29,741 nucleotides of DNA from G020353235 sp035528295 (GCA_035528295.1 DATKYY010000024.1:1-29741), one strand, 5' to 3'; counted from the stretch's first letter, positions 6,866-14,946 are shown. Notes: generated by a model not told the origin, from the sequence alone. Numbers and translations are program-made.

Positions 6866-8386
6866 CTATTTTACAACTTTTTTGGCCGACAGTAGTCTGT
6901 TGAGGGCATTCATATAGGCCTTGGCGCTGGCGGTGATGATATCGGTGTCCGCGCCCCTTCCGGTGTAGGTTATGCCCTCGCTCTCGATCCTGATTAACAC
7001 CTCACCGATGGCATCAATGCCTTCGGTGACTGATTTGACGGTAAACTCGGTCAGCTTATTGGGCACCCCGACGATGCGGTTAATTGCCTGATAGACCGCG
7101 TCCACCGGACCGGTACCCAGGGCGGCATCGGCTTTAGCTTCGCCATCGGGGGTAATAAGCCTGATCGAAGCGGTGGGAATACCCCGGTCCCCGCAGGTTA
7201 CCTGCAGACGGTCGAGGTGGTAAAATTCGGTCACGGTGCGCTTCTCTTCGGCAACCAGGGATTCAATATCCTTGTCGGTGATCTCTTTCTTCTTATCCGC
7301 CAGCTCTTTAAAGGCAGTAAAGACGCGCCTCATGTCTTCATCAGACAGGCTGTAACCCAGCTCAGCCAGCCGCTCTTGCAGGGCATGCCGCCCGCTGAGC
7401 TTGCCCATTACCAGGCTGGAGGCGGGGATACCCACTGTCCTCGGGTCCATTATCTCATAGGTCACCGCCATCTTGATGACGCCGTCCTGGTGAATTCCGG
7501 ACTGGTGGCGGAAGGCATTGTCACCGACAATGGCTTTGTTGGGCTGAACGACGAAGCCGGTTACCTCGCTTACCCGCCGGCTTGTCTTGTAGATCTGGGT
7601 GGTGTCAATTTCGGTGGTCAGGCCAAAGAAGTCATCGCGGGTCTTCAGAGCCATCACGATTTCCTCCAGGGAGGCGTTGCCGGCTCTCTCCCCGATGCCA
7701 TTAATGGTGCACTCTACCTGCCGGGCGCCGTGCTTGATGGCTTCCAGGCTGTTGGCTACGGCCAGACCCAAATCATTATGGCAGTGGACGCTGATGACCG
7801 CCTTGTCTATATTGGGCACATTCTGGGTGATGCCCTCAATGAGACGGCCAAACTCGGCGGGGATGGCATAGCCCACCGTATCCGGGATATTGACGGTGGT
7901 GGCGCCGGCCGCAATCGCTTCCTTCAGGATTTGATACAGATACTCCGGCTCGGTGCGGCTGGCATCCATCGGCGAAAACTCAACATCGGCGACATATTTC
8001 TTGGCGCGGGCGACCATACTGCGTGCCATCTCCATAATTTCCTCGCGGCTCTTCTTAAGTTGATAAACCAGGTGTATATCCGAGGCGGAGAGGAAGGTAT
8101 GGATGCGGGGGTGCTCCGCGTCTTTAATCGCTTCCCATGCCCGGTCGATATCCTGGGGCAGAGCCCGGGCGAGGGCACAGATTGCCGTTTGACGCACTTC
8201 TTGGGCGATAGTCCTCACCGCCTCAAAGTCACTCGGCGAGCTGATGGGGAAGCCGGCTTCAATTACGTCCACCCCCAGCAGCTCCAGCTGCCGGGCAATC
8301 TCCAGCTTCTCCTCAATGTTCATCCTCCCCCCCGCCGCCTGTTCCCCATCCCGCAGGGTGGTATCAAAGATAATTACTCTGTCCAT
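6866..8386 (-). CDS. leuA: 2-isopropylmalate synthase
   Basis: Condenses 2-ketoisovalerate with acetyl-CoA, the committed step of leucine synthesis. At 506 residues it has a TIM-barrel start IIFDTTLRDGEQAAGG (metal-binding D8), metal histidines in VHCHNDLG (H201, H203), GERAGNASLEE, and a C-terminal LeuA allosteric dimer domain from about residue 380 that normally binds leucine. The usual proline in DGEQxPG is alanine here, a minor change. It starts 9 bases after ilvC and is followed by the MgtC-like gene. It is distinct from the CimA paralogue at the operon's end: the two share the barrel but differ strongly in substrate-pocket segments (FSPMDASRTEPEY here). Confidence 0.97.
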   Translation of the reverse strand: MDRVIIFDTTLRDGEQAAGGRMNIEEKLEIARQLELLGVDVIEAGFPISSPSDFEAVRTIAQEVRQTAICALARALPQDIDRAWEAIKDAEHPRIHTFLSASDIHLVYQLKKSREEIMEMARSMVARAKKYVADVEFSPMDASRTEPEYLYQILKEAIAAGATTVNIPDTVGYAIPAEFGRLIEGITQNVPNIDKAVISVHCHNDLGLAVANSLEAIKHGARQVECTINGIGERAGNASLEEIVMALKTRDDFFGLTTEIDTTQIYKTSRRVSEVTGFVVQPNKAIVGDNAFRHQSGIHQDGVIKMAVTYEIMDPRTVGIPASSLVMGKLSGRHALQERLAELGYSLSDEDMRRVFTAFKELADKKKEITDKDIESLVAEEKRTVTEFYHLDRLQVTCGDRGIPTASIRLITPDGEAKADAALGTGPVDAVYQAINRIVGVPNKLTEFTVKSVTEGIDAIGEVLIRIESEGITYTGRGADTDIITASAKAYMNALNRLLSAKKVVK

Positions 8387-8395
8387 ATTTCAGCC

Positions 8396-9391
8396 TCACT
8401 TTTTCTTAAGCCAGGACATCATGGCTCTCAGCTCCTTGCCGACCAGTTCAATGGGGTGCTCGGCTTCCATACGCTTGATGGCATTATAGACCGGGCGCCC
8501 GGCCTGGTTTTCCAGAATCCACTCGCGGGCAAAGGAGCCGTCCTGAACCTCAGCCAGGATTTGCCTCATCTCGTCCCGGACCATTTCATCAATAACCCGT
8601 GGTCCGCGGGTGTAATCACCGAACTCGGCGGTATCACTGACCGAATAGCGCATGTAAGTCAAGCCGCCCTGATACATCAAATCAACGATGAGCTTGAGCT
8701 CATGAAAGCACTCAAAGTAGGCGATTTCGGGCTGGTAGCCGGCTTCCACCAGGGTCTCAAAGCCAGCCTTGACCAGAGCGGAGACGCCGCCACAGAGCAC
8801 GGTTTGCTCCCCGAAGAGGTCGGTCTCGGTCTCCTCGGCGAAGCTGGTCTCAAGCACCCCGGCGCGGGTGCAACCAATGCCCTTGGCATAGGCCAGGGCG
8901 ATTTCTTTAGCCTTACCGGAGGCATCCTGATGGACTGCCACCAGTGCCGGCGGCCCGGCGCCCTCGGTGTAAATCTGGCGCAGCATATGCCCGGGACACT
9001 TGGGGGCAATCATGGTGACATCAATATCGGGCGGGGGCACAATCTGGTTATAATGGATGTTGAAGCCGTGGGCGAACATCAGCATTTTGTTTGGCGCCAG
9101 CCCTGGCTCAATTGACTTATAATAGACATCCCGGTGCAGATTATCGGCGAGTAGAATGGAGATGATGTCGGCTTCTTTCGCCACGGCGCTTGCGTCCAGC
9201 ACCTTGAAGCCGGCTTTCTCGGCATTCTGCCAGCCTACGGAGCCTTTGGCTTCAGCCACGATGACCTCTAAGCCGCTGTCCTTCAGGTTCTGGGCATGGG
9301 CGTGCCCCTGGCTGCCGTAGCCGATAACACCAATTACCTTTCCCTTGAGTAAATTCAGGTCGGCATCCCTGTCGTAGTATATTTTGGCCAT
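8396..9391 (-). CDS. ilvC: ketol-acid reductoisomerase (class I)
   Basis: Isomerises and reduces acetolactate or acetohydroxybutyrate to the dihydroxy acids of valine and isoleucine synthesis; needs Mg2+ and NAD(P)H. The 331 residues fit class I. The Rossmann motif is GVIGYGSQGHAHAQN (24-29 glycine core), the catalytic MFAHGFNIHY contains H108, and the Mg-binding segment ETDLFGEQ and the C-terminal knotted domain (FECFHELKLIVDLMYQGG) are present. The cofactor loop reads AEAKGSVGW where many NADPH enzymes have LRxGSxSW. The acidic residue and missing arginine make NADH use possible but not proven. GGGAGG precedes the ATG at good spacing. A 57-base gap separates it from ilvH, the longest among the ilv genes. 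Confidence 0.97.
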   Translation of the reverse strand: MAKIYYDRDADLNLLKGKVIGVIGYGSQGHAHAQNLKDSGLEVIVAEAKGSVGWQNAEKAGFKVLDASAVAKEADIISILLADNLHRDVYYKSIEPGLAPNKMLMFAHGFNIHYNQIVPPPDIDVTMIAPKCPGHMLRQIYTEGAGPPALVAVHQDASGKAKEIALAYAKGIGCTRAGVLETSFAEETETDLFGEQTVLCGGVSALVKAGFETLVEAGYQPEIAYFECFHELKLIVDLMYQGGLTYMRYSVSDTAEFGDYTRGPRVIDEMVRDEMRQILAEVQDGSFAREWILENQAGRPVYNAIKRMEAEHPIELVGKELRAMMSWLKKK

Positions 9392-9448
9392 GGTTGTTAC
9401 CTCCCTTTATTTGGATTTGAAATTAACCCTGTCTCTGACCGGTTATTT

Positions 9449-9985
9449 TCACTTTTTATTATTGGCTTTAGCCGACTTTCCTTCTAGCGGCATTAACCCG
9501 GGACCGCCCCGGGACATGGCGATACGACCGGTCCGCGCTATCTCCTTGATGCCAAAACCGCGCACCAGCTTAAGTAGTGAGCCGATTTTTTCCTCGTCAC
9601 CGGTGGCCTCAATGGTCACCGAGTCAGCGGCCACATCAACGATGTTGGCCCGGAAGATATCCACAATCTCAATAATCTCGCTCCGGGTCGCTGAGGTGGC
9701 GTGTACCTTAATCAGGGCCAGCTCCCGGGCGATGATGTTATCTTCGGTAATATCGGAGACCTTGATGACATCGGGGAGCTTGTCCAGCTGCTTCCTGACC
9801 TGTTCCACTGAGGTGGTTGCCCCATCAACGACAATGGTCATGCGGGACAGGTTGGGCTTTTCGCTGTGCCCGACGGCGATGCTCTCAATGTTGAAGCCGC
9901 GCCTTCGGAAAAGGCTGGCTACCCGGTTGAGAACACCCGGCTTATCCTCGACCAGAGCGACTAGAGTGTGCTTCGTTACCATCAT
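9449..9985 (-). CDS. ilvH: acetolactate synthase small (regulatory) subunit
   Basis: Regulatory partner of IlvB; it raises activity and confers valine feedback inhibition in this family. The 178-residue protein has an N-terminal ACT domain (HTLVALVEDKPGVLNRVASL, RGFNIESIAVG) and a C-terminal ALS_ss_C domain. This is the full-length two-domain IlvH/IlvN form. Tandem ATGs occur at 9985 and 9982; GAGGT lies upstream of both. It starts 14 bases after the ilvB stop, which fits stoichiometric coupled synthesis of the two subunits. The last residues (GKSAKANNKK) are a basic tail. Confidence 0.96.
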   Translation of the reverse strand: MMVTKHTLVALVEDKPGVLNRVASLFRRRGFNIESIAVGHSEKPNLSRMTIVVDGATTSVEQVRKQLDKLPDVIKVSDITEDNIIARELALIKVHATSATRSEIIEIVDIFRANIVDVAADSVTIEATGDEEKIGSLLKLVRGFGIKEIARTGRIAMSRGGPGLMPLEGKSAKANNKK

Positions 9986-9999
9986 ATCGCACCTCTTTT

Positions 10000-11721
10000 C
10001 TATATATTGCTCACCGGAAGTTTAGCCGAATCGGCGGCTTTGGCCTCCGGCTGGGGTGCCTCCAGGACCTCGGCTAAAGATGCCCCCGGCGGCACCATGG
10101 GATAAACATTCTCTTCCGGCTCCACCCTGAAATCAATCAGGAAGGGACCCGGATGCGCCATCGCCTGCTCAATCGCCGGCCGCACTCCATCCCGGTGTTT
10201 GACCAGCAGTCCGGGAAGGCCGTAGCCCTCGGCAATCTTGACAAAGTCGGGGCCGGACAGGGGCGTGGCGACATATCGCTTTCCGTAGAAGAGCTGTTGC
10301 CACTGCCGCACCATGCCCAGATAGCCGTTATTCAGAATGGCTATCTTGACCGCCAGATTTTCCTGGACCAGGGTGGCCAGCTCCTGGATGGTCATCTGCA
10401 GGCCGCCATCGCCGTCAATACACCAGACGGTGCTATCGGGACAGCCGGCCTTGGCCCCCATGGCGGCGGGCAGCCCGAAGCCCATCGTGCCCAGCCCGCC
10501 GGAGGAAATGAAGCTGTTCGGCTTGTGGTAGCAGTAGTGCTGGGCAGCCCACATCTGGTTCTGGCCAACGCCGGTGGCGATGATTGCCTCGCCCTTGGTT
10601 ACCTCATAAATCTGCTGAACCACATACTGGGGCAGCAGTCCGTCGCTATCTCTGATTAAGATTGACGGGTGCTCCCGGCGCCAGGTATCAAGCTGCTTCA
10701 CCCAGTCAATGTGCTCAATGGGCGTAAACAGTTTGTTCAGCGCCTGAAGAATGACCTTGACATCACCCACTATGGGCACGTCAACGCGCACATTCTTGCC
10801 AATCTCGGCGGGGTCAATGTCAATATGAATAATGCGGGCGTCAGGGGCAAAGGCGCTTACCCTGCCGGTAGCCCGGTCATCAAATCTCATCCCGATGGCA
10901 ATGATAAGGTCGGCATCGTTGACCGCCATATTGGCGTAAGCCATACCGTGCATCCCCAGCATGCCGTAGCTTAGAAAGTGGGACTCGGGGAAGCAACCGA
11001 TGCCCAGTAAAGTGGTGATTACCGGTAGCTGGGCGGTTTCCGCCAGCTGCTTGAGCTCATCATGGGCGCCGGAAATAATTACCCCCCGGCCGGCGATAAT
11101 AACCGGCTGCCTGGCTTCGGTAATGAGTTTGGCCGCCTTCTTAATCTGGGCGGGATGTCCCTGAAAGGTGGGCTTATAGCCGGCTAGCTCAGTCTGGCCC
11201 GGGGGATGAAATTCCACCGCCTCGGCGAGAACATCGCGCGGTATATCAATCAGTACCGGTCCGGGACGCCCCGTTCGGGCCAGATGAAAGGCTTCCCTGA
11301 CCACCTTTCCCAGTGAAGCGGTATCAAGAACGAGGTAGTTATGCTTGGTAATGGGCAGGGTGATACCGGTAATGTCTACCTCCTGAAAAGCGTCTTTACC
11401 GATGAAGGCTCGGGCTACCTGACCGGTTATGGCCACCATTGGTGACGAATCAAGGTGGGCGTTGGCAATTCCGGTGACCAGGTTGGATGCTCCCGGGCCG
11501 GAGGTAGCCAGGCATACCCCTACCTTGCCGGTGGCCCGGGCGTAGCCATCAGCGGCATGGGCGGCACACTGCTCATGCCGTACCAGAATATGGCGAAGCT
11601 GGGGATACTGGGGTAGGGTGTCATACAGGGGTAAAACGGCCCCACCCGGGAAACCAAAAATAATCTCAACCCCCTCCTTCACCATACCATCGCACAGAAT
11701 CTGGGCTCCTGTCATCTTCAT
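10000..11721 (-). CDS. ilvB: acetolactate synthase large (catalytic) subunit
   Basis: ThDP- and FAD-dependent enzyme that joins two pyruvates to acetolactate, or pyruvate and 2-oxobutyrate to acetohydroxybutyrate. The 573 residues hold the N-terminal Pyr domain with catalytic E50 in RHEQCAAHAADGYAR, the central FAD-binding domain, and the C-terminal PP domain with GDGG (437-440) and NN (464-465), the ThDP-Mg motif. GFPGGAVLPLYD and QVARAFIGKDAFQE are typical of the biosynthetic, FAD-containing branch. It lies 12 bases after ilvD and 14 before ilvH. No deviation from the family was seen. Confidence 0.97.
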   Translation of the reverse strand: MKMTGAQILCDGMVKEGVEIIFGFPGGAVLPLYDTLPQYPQLRHILVRHEQCAAHAADGYARATGKVGVCLATSGPGASNLVTGIANAHLDSSPMVAITGQVARAFIGKDAFQEVDITGITLPITKHNYLVLDTASLGKVVREAFHLARTGRPGPVLIDIPRDVLAEAVEFHPPGQTELAGYKPTFQGHPAQIKKAAKLITEARQPVIIAGRGVIISGAHDELKQLAETAQLPVITTLLGIGCFPESHFLSYGMLGMHGMAYANMAVNDADLIIAIGMRFDDRATGRVSAFAPDARIIHIDIDPAEIGKNVRVDVPIVGDVKVILQALNKLFTPIEHIDWVKQLDTWRREHPSILIRDSDGLLPQYVVQQIYEVTKGEAIIATGVGQNQMWAAQHYCYHKPNSFISSGGLGTMGFGLPAAMGAKAGCPDSTVWCIDGDGGLQMTIQELATLVQENLAVKIAILNNGYLGMVRQWQQLFYGKRYVATPLSGPDFVKIAEGYGLPGLLVKHRDGVRPAIEQAMAHPGPFLIDFRVEPEENVYPMVPPGASLAEVLEAPQPEAKAADSAKLPVSNI

Positions 11722-11733
11722 CGTGTTGCCCCC

Positions 11734-13401
11734 TTATCTCCTAAAAACTGCCCCGTGGCTGGCAGAAAGCACCTTCTCGGTGTAGTAGCGCAGAAAGCCA
11801 CTCTTTACTCTTGGCTCAAATTCAGCCAGCTTGGCCAGACGGCTGGCTATCTCTTTATCATCCAGTTCAACATCAAGACGGTAGCTGGGAATGTCAATCT
11901 TTATTATATCGCCGCTATTTAGCGCCGCAATAGGCCCCCGGCTGGCTGCCTCCGGAGAGACATGCCCGATGGCTGCCCCCCGCGTGCCCCCCGAGAAACG
12001 CCCGTCGGTGATAAGGGCTACCTCTTTGTCCAGCCCCATACCACTCAAGAGCGAGGTCGGGGTGAGCATTTCTCTCATGCCCGGCCCGCCTTTGGGCCCC
12101 TCGTAGCGGATGACGACTACATCACCTGCCTTGATATTGCCCCTGGTAATGGCTTGCGTCGCCTCTTCTTCCGAGTCAAAAACCCGGGCCGGGCCGCGGT
12201 GAGTCTGCATCTCGGCAACTACCGCCGACCTTTTGACCACCGCCCCCTCTGGCGCCAGATTGCCGAAAAGAACGGAAATGCCTCCTTTAGCCGAGTAGGC
12301 ATTGCTAACAGAGTGAATAACATCGCTATCCACGACCCTGGCCTTTTGTATAATTTCGCTTAAGGGCTTACCCGATACCGTTTTTGATTCTGGGTTTAAT
12401 AGTTCGTTAAGCTCTTTCATCACCGCCGGTATACCGCCGGCACGGTCCAGGTCTTCAATGCGGTACTCCCCGGCCGGGCTGAGCTGGCACAGGGTGGGGG
12501 TGCGCTCGCCTATCTCGTTTATCGCTGAAAGCGGGAAATCAATCCCGGCCTCATGGGCGACCGCCATCAGGTGCAGGACCGAGTTGCTACTACCGCCCAG
12601 CGCCATATCAACCGTAAAAGCATTATAGAGGGCTTGCCGGGTGACTATATCCCGGGGACAGAGATTCTCAGCTATTAACTTCATAACCTGTTTTCCCGCA
12701 TCCTGGGCCAGCTGCCGGCGCCGGTCGGCTACGGCGGGGATGGTGCCATTACCGGGTAGCCCCATACCCAGGACTTCGGTCAGGCAGTTCATGGTGTTGG
12801 CGGTGAACATGCCGGCACAGCTGCCGCAACCGGGGCAGGCAACTTCTTCTAATTTTTTTAGTTCTGCCTCAGTCATTTGCTTCTGGGCCACCTTACCGAC
12901 GGCTTCAAAGACCGAGATGAGGTCAACTGCCTTGGTGCCCTCGCTAGTTTCCAGACGCCCGGCCAGCATGGGCCCACCGCTGATAAATATCGACGGCAGA
13001 TTAAGCCTTAGCGCTGCCATAAGCATGCCGGGCACCACTTTATCGCAGTTGGGGATAAAGACCAGGCCGTCAAAGGCGTGAGCCTCGGCGACTATCTCCA
13101 CCGAGTCGGCGATTAGTTCGCGGCTGGGCAGGCTGTATTTCATACCGGGGTGGTTCATGGCGATGCCATCACACACCGCAATGGTGTTGACCTCAAAAGG
13201 GACCCCGCCACCACGGCGCACCCCGGCTTTGACCGCCTCAGCAATCTCCCTCAGATGGACATGTCCCGGGACAATCTCGCTGAAGCTGTTGATGACGCCG
13301 ATAAAGGGCTTGCCCATTTCGGCTTCGGTGCAGCCTACGGCACGGAGTAGTGAGCGGTGCGGTGCCCGCTCTATGCCTTTTTTGATTGCGTCGCTCTTCA
13401 T
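11734..13401 (-). CDS. ilvD: dihydroxy-acid dehydratase
   Basis: Iron-sulfur dehydratase of the third step of valine and isoleucine synthesis. The 555 residues carry C119 in PNCDKVVPGMLMAA and the cluster segment ACPGCGSCAGMFTANTMN (C189, C192, C195). Near residue 45 it reads NSFSEIVPGHVHL, like the E. coli enzyme, and lacks the Pro-Cys of the actinobacterial [2Fe-2S] type. An oxygen-sensitive [4Fe-4S] cluster is therefore likely, which fits an anaerobe (inference). It is the first structural gene of the operon. AAGGA lies 8 bases before ATG 13401, downstream of the leader terminator, so its expression should depend on readthrough of that terminator. Confidence 0.97.
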   Translation of the reverse strand: MKSDAIKKGIERAPHRSLLRAVGCTEAEMGKPFIGVINSFSEIVPGHVHLREIAEAVKAGVRRGGGVPFEVNTIAVCDGIAMNHPGMKYSLPSRELIADSVEIVAEAHAFDGLVFIPNCDKVVPGMLMAALRLNLPSIFISGGPMLAGRLETSEGTKAVDLISVFEAVGKVAQKQMTEAELKKLEEVACPGCGSCAGMFTANTMNCLTEVLGMGLPGNGTIPAVADRRRQLAQDAGKQVMKLIAENLCPRDIVTRQALYNAFTVDMALGGSSNSVLHLMAVAHEAGIDFPLSAINEIGERTPTLCQLSPAGEYRIEDLDRAGGIPAVMKELNELLNPESKTVSGKPLSEIIQKARVVDSDVIHSVSNAYSAKGGISVLFGNLAPEGAVVKRSAVVAEMQTHRGPARVFDSEEEATQAITRGNIKAGDVVVIRYEGPKGGPGMREMLTPTSLLSGMGLDKEVALITDGRFSGGTRGAAIGHVSPEAASRGPIAALNSGDIIKIDIPSYRLDVELDDKEIASRLAKLAEFEPRVKSGFLRYYTEKVLSASHGAVFRR

Positions 13402-13420
13402 TGCCTATGTCCTTATAATT

Positions 13421-13445
13421 AAAAAGCCGCCCCTGTGGGGACGGC
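13421..13445 (-). terminator. attenuator terminator in the ilv-leu leader
   Basis: In the transcribed direction GCCG-T-CCCC, loop ACA, GGGGCGGC forms an 8-bp GC-rich stem with one bulged U, followed directly by TTTTT. It lies 20 bases before ilvD and 29 bases after the stop codon of the leader peptide. No gene ends here, so its likely job is regulated termination before the operon. Possible competing pairings are visible: CGGCC just after the leader stop with GGCCG at the start of the terminator stem, and GGGGA with TCCCC. Confidence 0.85.
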
Positions 13446-13474
13446 CCCGTTTTTGGAGACAGATCCCCGGCCGA

Positions 13475-13516
13475 CTATGTATGTGTAACGAGTACTAAGA
13501 GATAAATCTTTTTCAT
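13475..13516 (-). CDS. branched-chain amino-acid leader peptide (13 aa)
   Basis: The minus strand reads ATG AAA AAG ATT TAT CTC TTA GTA CTC GTT ACA CAT ACA TAG, giving MKKIYLLVLVTHT. Six of the 13 residues are Ile, Leu or Val, and five of them fall in one run of six codons. The ORF ends 29 bases before an intrinsic terminator and 73 bases before ilvD, as in ilv/leu attenuators of other bacteria. There is no clear Shine-Dalgarno. The candidate -10 ends only 10 bases before the ATG, so the peptide may be read from a nearly leaderless transcript. The peptide itself probably has no function beyond sensing charged tRNAs for Leu, Val and Ile. Confidence 0.8.
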   Translation of the reverse strand: MKKIYLLVLVTHT

Positions 13517-13526
13517 CTTGATTGAT

Positions 13527-13556
13527 AAGTTACCATAAGTGTTTATTTATTGTCAA
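13527..13556 (-). promoter_or_regulatory. promoter of the ilv-leu operon
   Basis: TTGACA (13551-13556), an 18-base AT-rich spacer and TAACTT (13527-13532) on the minus strand. The -35 is perfect and the -10 weak. Predicted transcription start is about 4-6 bases before the leader-peptide ATG. The promoter begins 22 bases after the rpiB stop. TGAGCC...GGCTCA around that stop makes a weak hairpin without a U-tract, so some readthrough from rpiB is possible. Confidence 0.65.
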
Positions 13557-13578
13557 GATGAGCCAGGCAAAATATGGC

Positions 13579-14010
13579 TCAGCCTTCCATTGCCTTTATC
13601 TTGTTCAGCCGCCGCTCATGCCGGCCACCCTCAAAATCGGTGCTGAAAAAGGCGTCAATAATGCCGGTGACCGCCCCCGCTTTTTGGGCCGCCAGGCAGA
13701 GGACATTGGCGTCATTATGCTGGCGCGCCCGTCGGGCACAGAAGGCGTCATAGCACAGGGCAGCTCTTATCCCCTTAACCTTGTTGGCGGCAATGCTCAT
13801 ACCGATGCCGGTATCGCATATCAGAATACCGCGCTCAAAGCTACCCGAGGCTACTGCCCCGCCCACTTTCTGGGCAATATCGGGGTAGTCCACCGATTCG
13901 GCGGTATTGGTGCCAAAGTCCTGATGGCTATGCCCGGCGTCACTAATCAGCTTGATGACCGCTTGCTTGAGCTCCAGCCCCCGGTGGTCACTGCCAACCG
14001 CAATATGCAT
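13579..14010 (-). CDS. rpiB: ribose-5-phosphate isomerase B (RpiB/LacAB family)
   Basis: Interconverts ribose 5-phosphate and ribulose 5-phosphate, which links to PRPP supply for the purine and histidine genes nearby. The 143-residue protein starts MHIAVGSDHRGLELK, the RpiB N-terminus, and has the active-site loop LICDTGIGMSIAANK, where the cysteine is the catalytic base, and RQHNDANVLCL. Most relatives have CGTG; here it is CDTG, a small change beside the active cysteine. I chose ATG 14010, since AAAGGAG lies 8 bases upstream and relatives start there; ATG 14031 is in frame but lacks a good site. It is last of a three-gene set with sua5 and a small membrane protein. LacA/B-type sugar isomerase activity cannot be excluded. 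Confidence 0.92.
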   Translation of the reverse strand: MHIAVGSDHRGLELKQAVIKLISDAGHSHQDFGTNTAESVDYPDIAQKVGGAVASGSFERGILICDTGIGMSIAANKVKGIRAALCYDAFCARRARQHNDANVLCLAAQKAGAVTGIIDAFFSTDFEGGRHERRLNKIKAMEG

Positions 14011-14057
14011 TGCTCCATCTCCTTTAGCCATATCGGCATTTCTTCTGATAAGAGTGC

Positions 14058-14246
14058 CTACCCTTTCAGCCTGAAGAAAACACTTCCCCAGCCTAGCAGT
14101 ATTATGCCGCCGGCAATTTTAGCTATATTCAGGCCGGTGCCACTCTGCACCATAGTCCAGCCCGGCCAGAAGGCTTGAAATAAAAGAAATACCCCGTAGG
14201 TCAGTGTCAGGACAGCCGTTATCAGCGCCCACTTACGCCGGGTCAT
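14058..14246 (-). CDS. small two-helix membrane protein, unknown function (62 aa)
   Basis: I do not recognise a family. The 62 residues show two hydrophobic helices (about 6-28, WALITAVLTLTYGVFLLFQA, and 41-60, with a glycine-rich IAGGIILLGWGS) joined by a short polar loop, with arginines or lysines at both ends. The start codon overlaps the sua5 stop as ATGA, and rpiB follows 47 bases later. The gene is therefore translationally coupled to sua5 and very likely real. The opposite strand is open but looks like a shadow. Nothing suggests a catalytic role. Confidence 0.7.
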   Translation of the reverse strand: MTRRKWALITAVLTLTYGVFLLFQAFWPGWTMVQSGTGLNIAKIAGGIILLGWGSVFFRLKG

Positions 14247-14863
14247 TTAATCTCACACACCTGTTCCAGTTCTTCCCGGGATATAGCCCCTTCCCGGAGC
14301 AGCACCGGTGTCGGCTCGCTAACATCAACTATGGTCGACTCTTCCCCCCTGGGGCACCTTCCGCCGTCAATAACCAGGTCTATCTTATCACCAAACTGGG
14401 TACGGACTTCGGCCGCGGTCAGGGCGCTGGGCTGTCCGCTCAGATTGGCGCTGGTGGCGGCAATCGGCCCCAGCTCCCGGGCAAAAGCGACCGGGACGGG
14501 ATGGGCCGGAATACGGATGGCGACCGTGCTGCCGCCGGCGGTGACAATGTCTAAAACGGCACTGGCTCTGGGTAAAACCAGGGTCAGGGCACCGGGCAGG
14601 AACTTTTCAACCAGTAGCCAGGCAATCGGCGGTACGGAAAGGGCAACCTGGCTTATTTGGGCTTTGTCGGCCAGAAGCAGGGGCAGGGGCACATTCTTTG
14701 GGCGCTGCTTTAGCTGAAAAATTCTGGCGACGGCTGTTTCGTTATCGGCACAGGCCCCCAGCCCGTAAACGGTATCGGTGGGGAAGGCAACCACCCCTCC
14801 CCCCTTCAGAATGAAAATACCCCGCTCAATCTGCGCCGAAAGAGAATTATCTGGCTTTAACAT
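14243..14863 (-). CDS. L-threonylcarbamoyladenylate synthase (TsaC/Sua5/YrdC family)
   Basis: Makes threonylcarbamoyl-AMP from threonine, bicarbonate and ATP for the t6A modification at position 37 of ANN-reading tRNAs. The 206 residues form a single YrdC domain. Landmarks are GGVVAFPTDTVYGLGACA, LKQRPKNVPLPLLL, PGALTLVLPRA, VAIRIPAHP, ATSANLSGQPS, and the C-terminal STIVDVSEPTPVLLREGAIS. The additional Sua5 C-terminal domain is absent, so this is the short TsaC/YwlC form. It heads a three-gene minus-strand cluster and is divergent from the lipoprotein gene. An extended -10 promoter lies about 20 bases upstream; no strong Shine-Dalgarno was seen. Confidence 0.94.
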   Translation of the reverse strand: MLKPDNSLSAQIERGIFILKGGGVVAFPTDTVYGLGACADNETAVARIFQLKQRPKNVPLPLLLADKAQISQVALSVPPIAWLLVEKFLPGALTLVLPRASAVLDIVTAGGSTVAIRIPAHPVPVAFARELGPIAATSANLSGQPSALTAAEVRTQFGDKIDLVIDGGRCPRGEESTIVDVSEPTPVLLREGAISREELEQVCEIK

Positions 14864-14883
14864 AACTAGCAGTTCTTGACGCT

Positions 14884-14892
14884 AGTATAACA
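14884..14892 (-). promoter_or_regulatory. extended -10 promoter of the sua5 cluster
   Basis: TGTTATACT on the minus strand fits an extended -10 (TGnTATAAT). No good -35 is seen at 16-18 bases. It would start transcription roughly 14 bases before the sua5 ATG. Confidence 0.5.
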
Positions 14893-14946
14893 CAGTGTCA
14901 GGCACAAAATACACGAATTTTTGAATTGTTGGTTATCAATTTGGTA

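Noticed and set aside
7217..9115. A 632-codon open frame on the plus strand across ilvC and leuA
   Set aside because: It is antisense to two well-conserved enzymes, has no family resemblance and reads like a GC-codon shadow.
13421..13445. Terminator for the rpiB transcript
   Set aside because: It lies downstream of the ilv promoter and leader peptide and 20 bases before ilvD, so its main role is more likely attenuation.
13402..13578. T-box leader for the ilv operon
   Set aside because: The region is too short and lacks the T-box consensus; the leader peptide explains it better.
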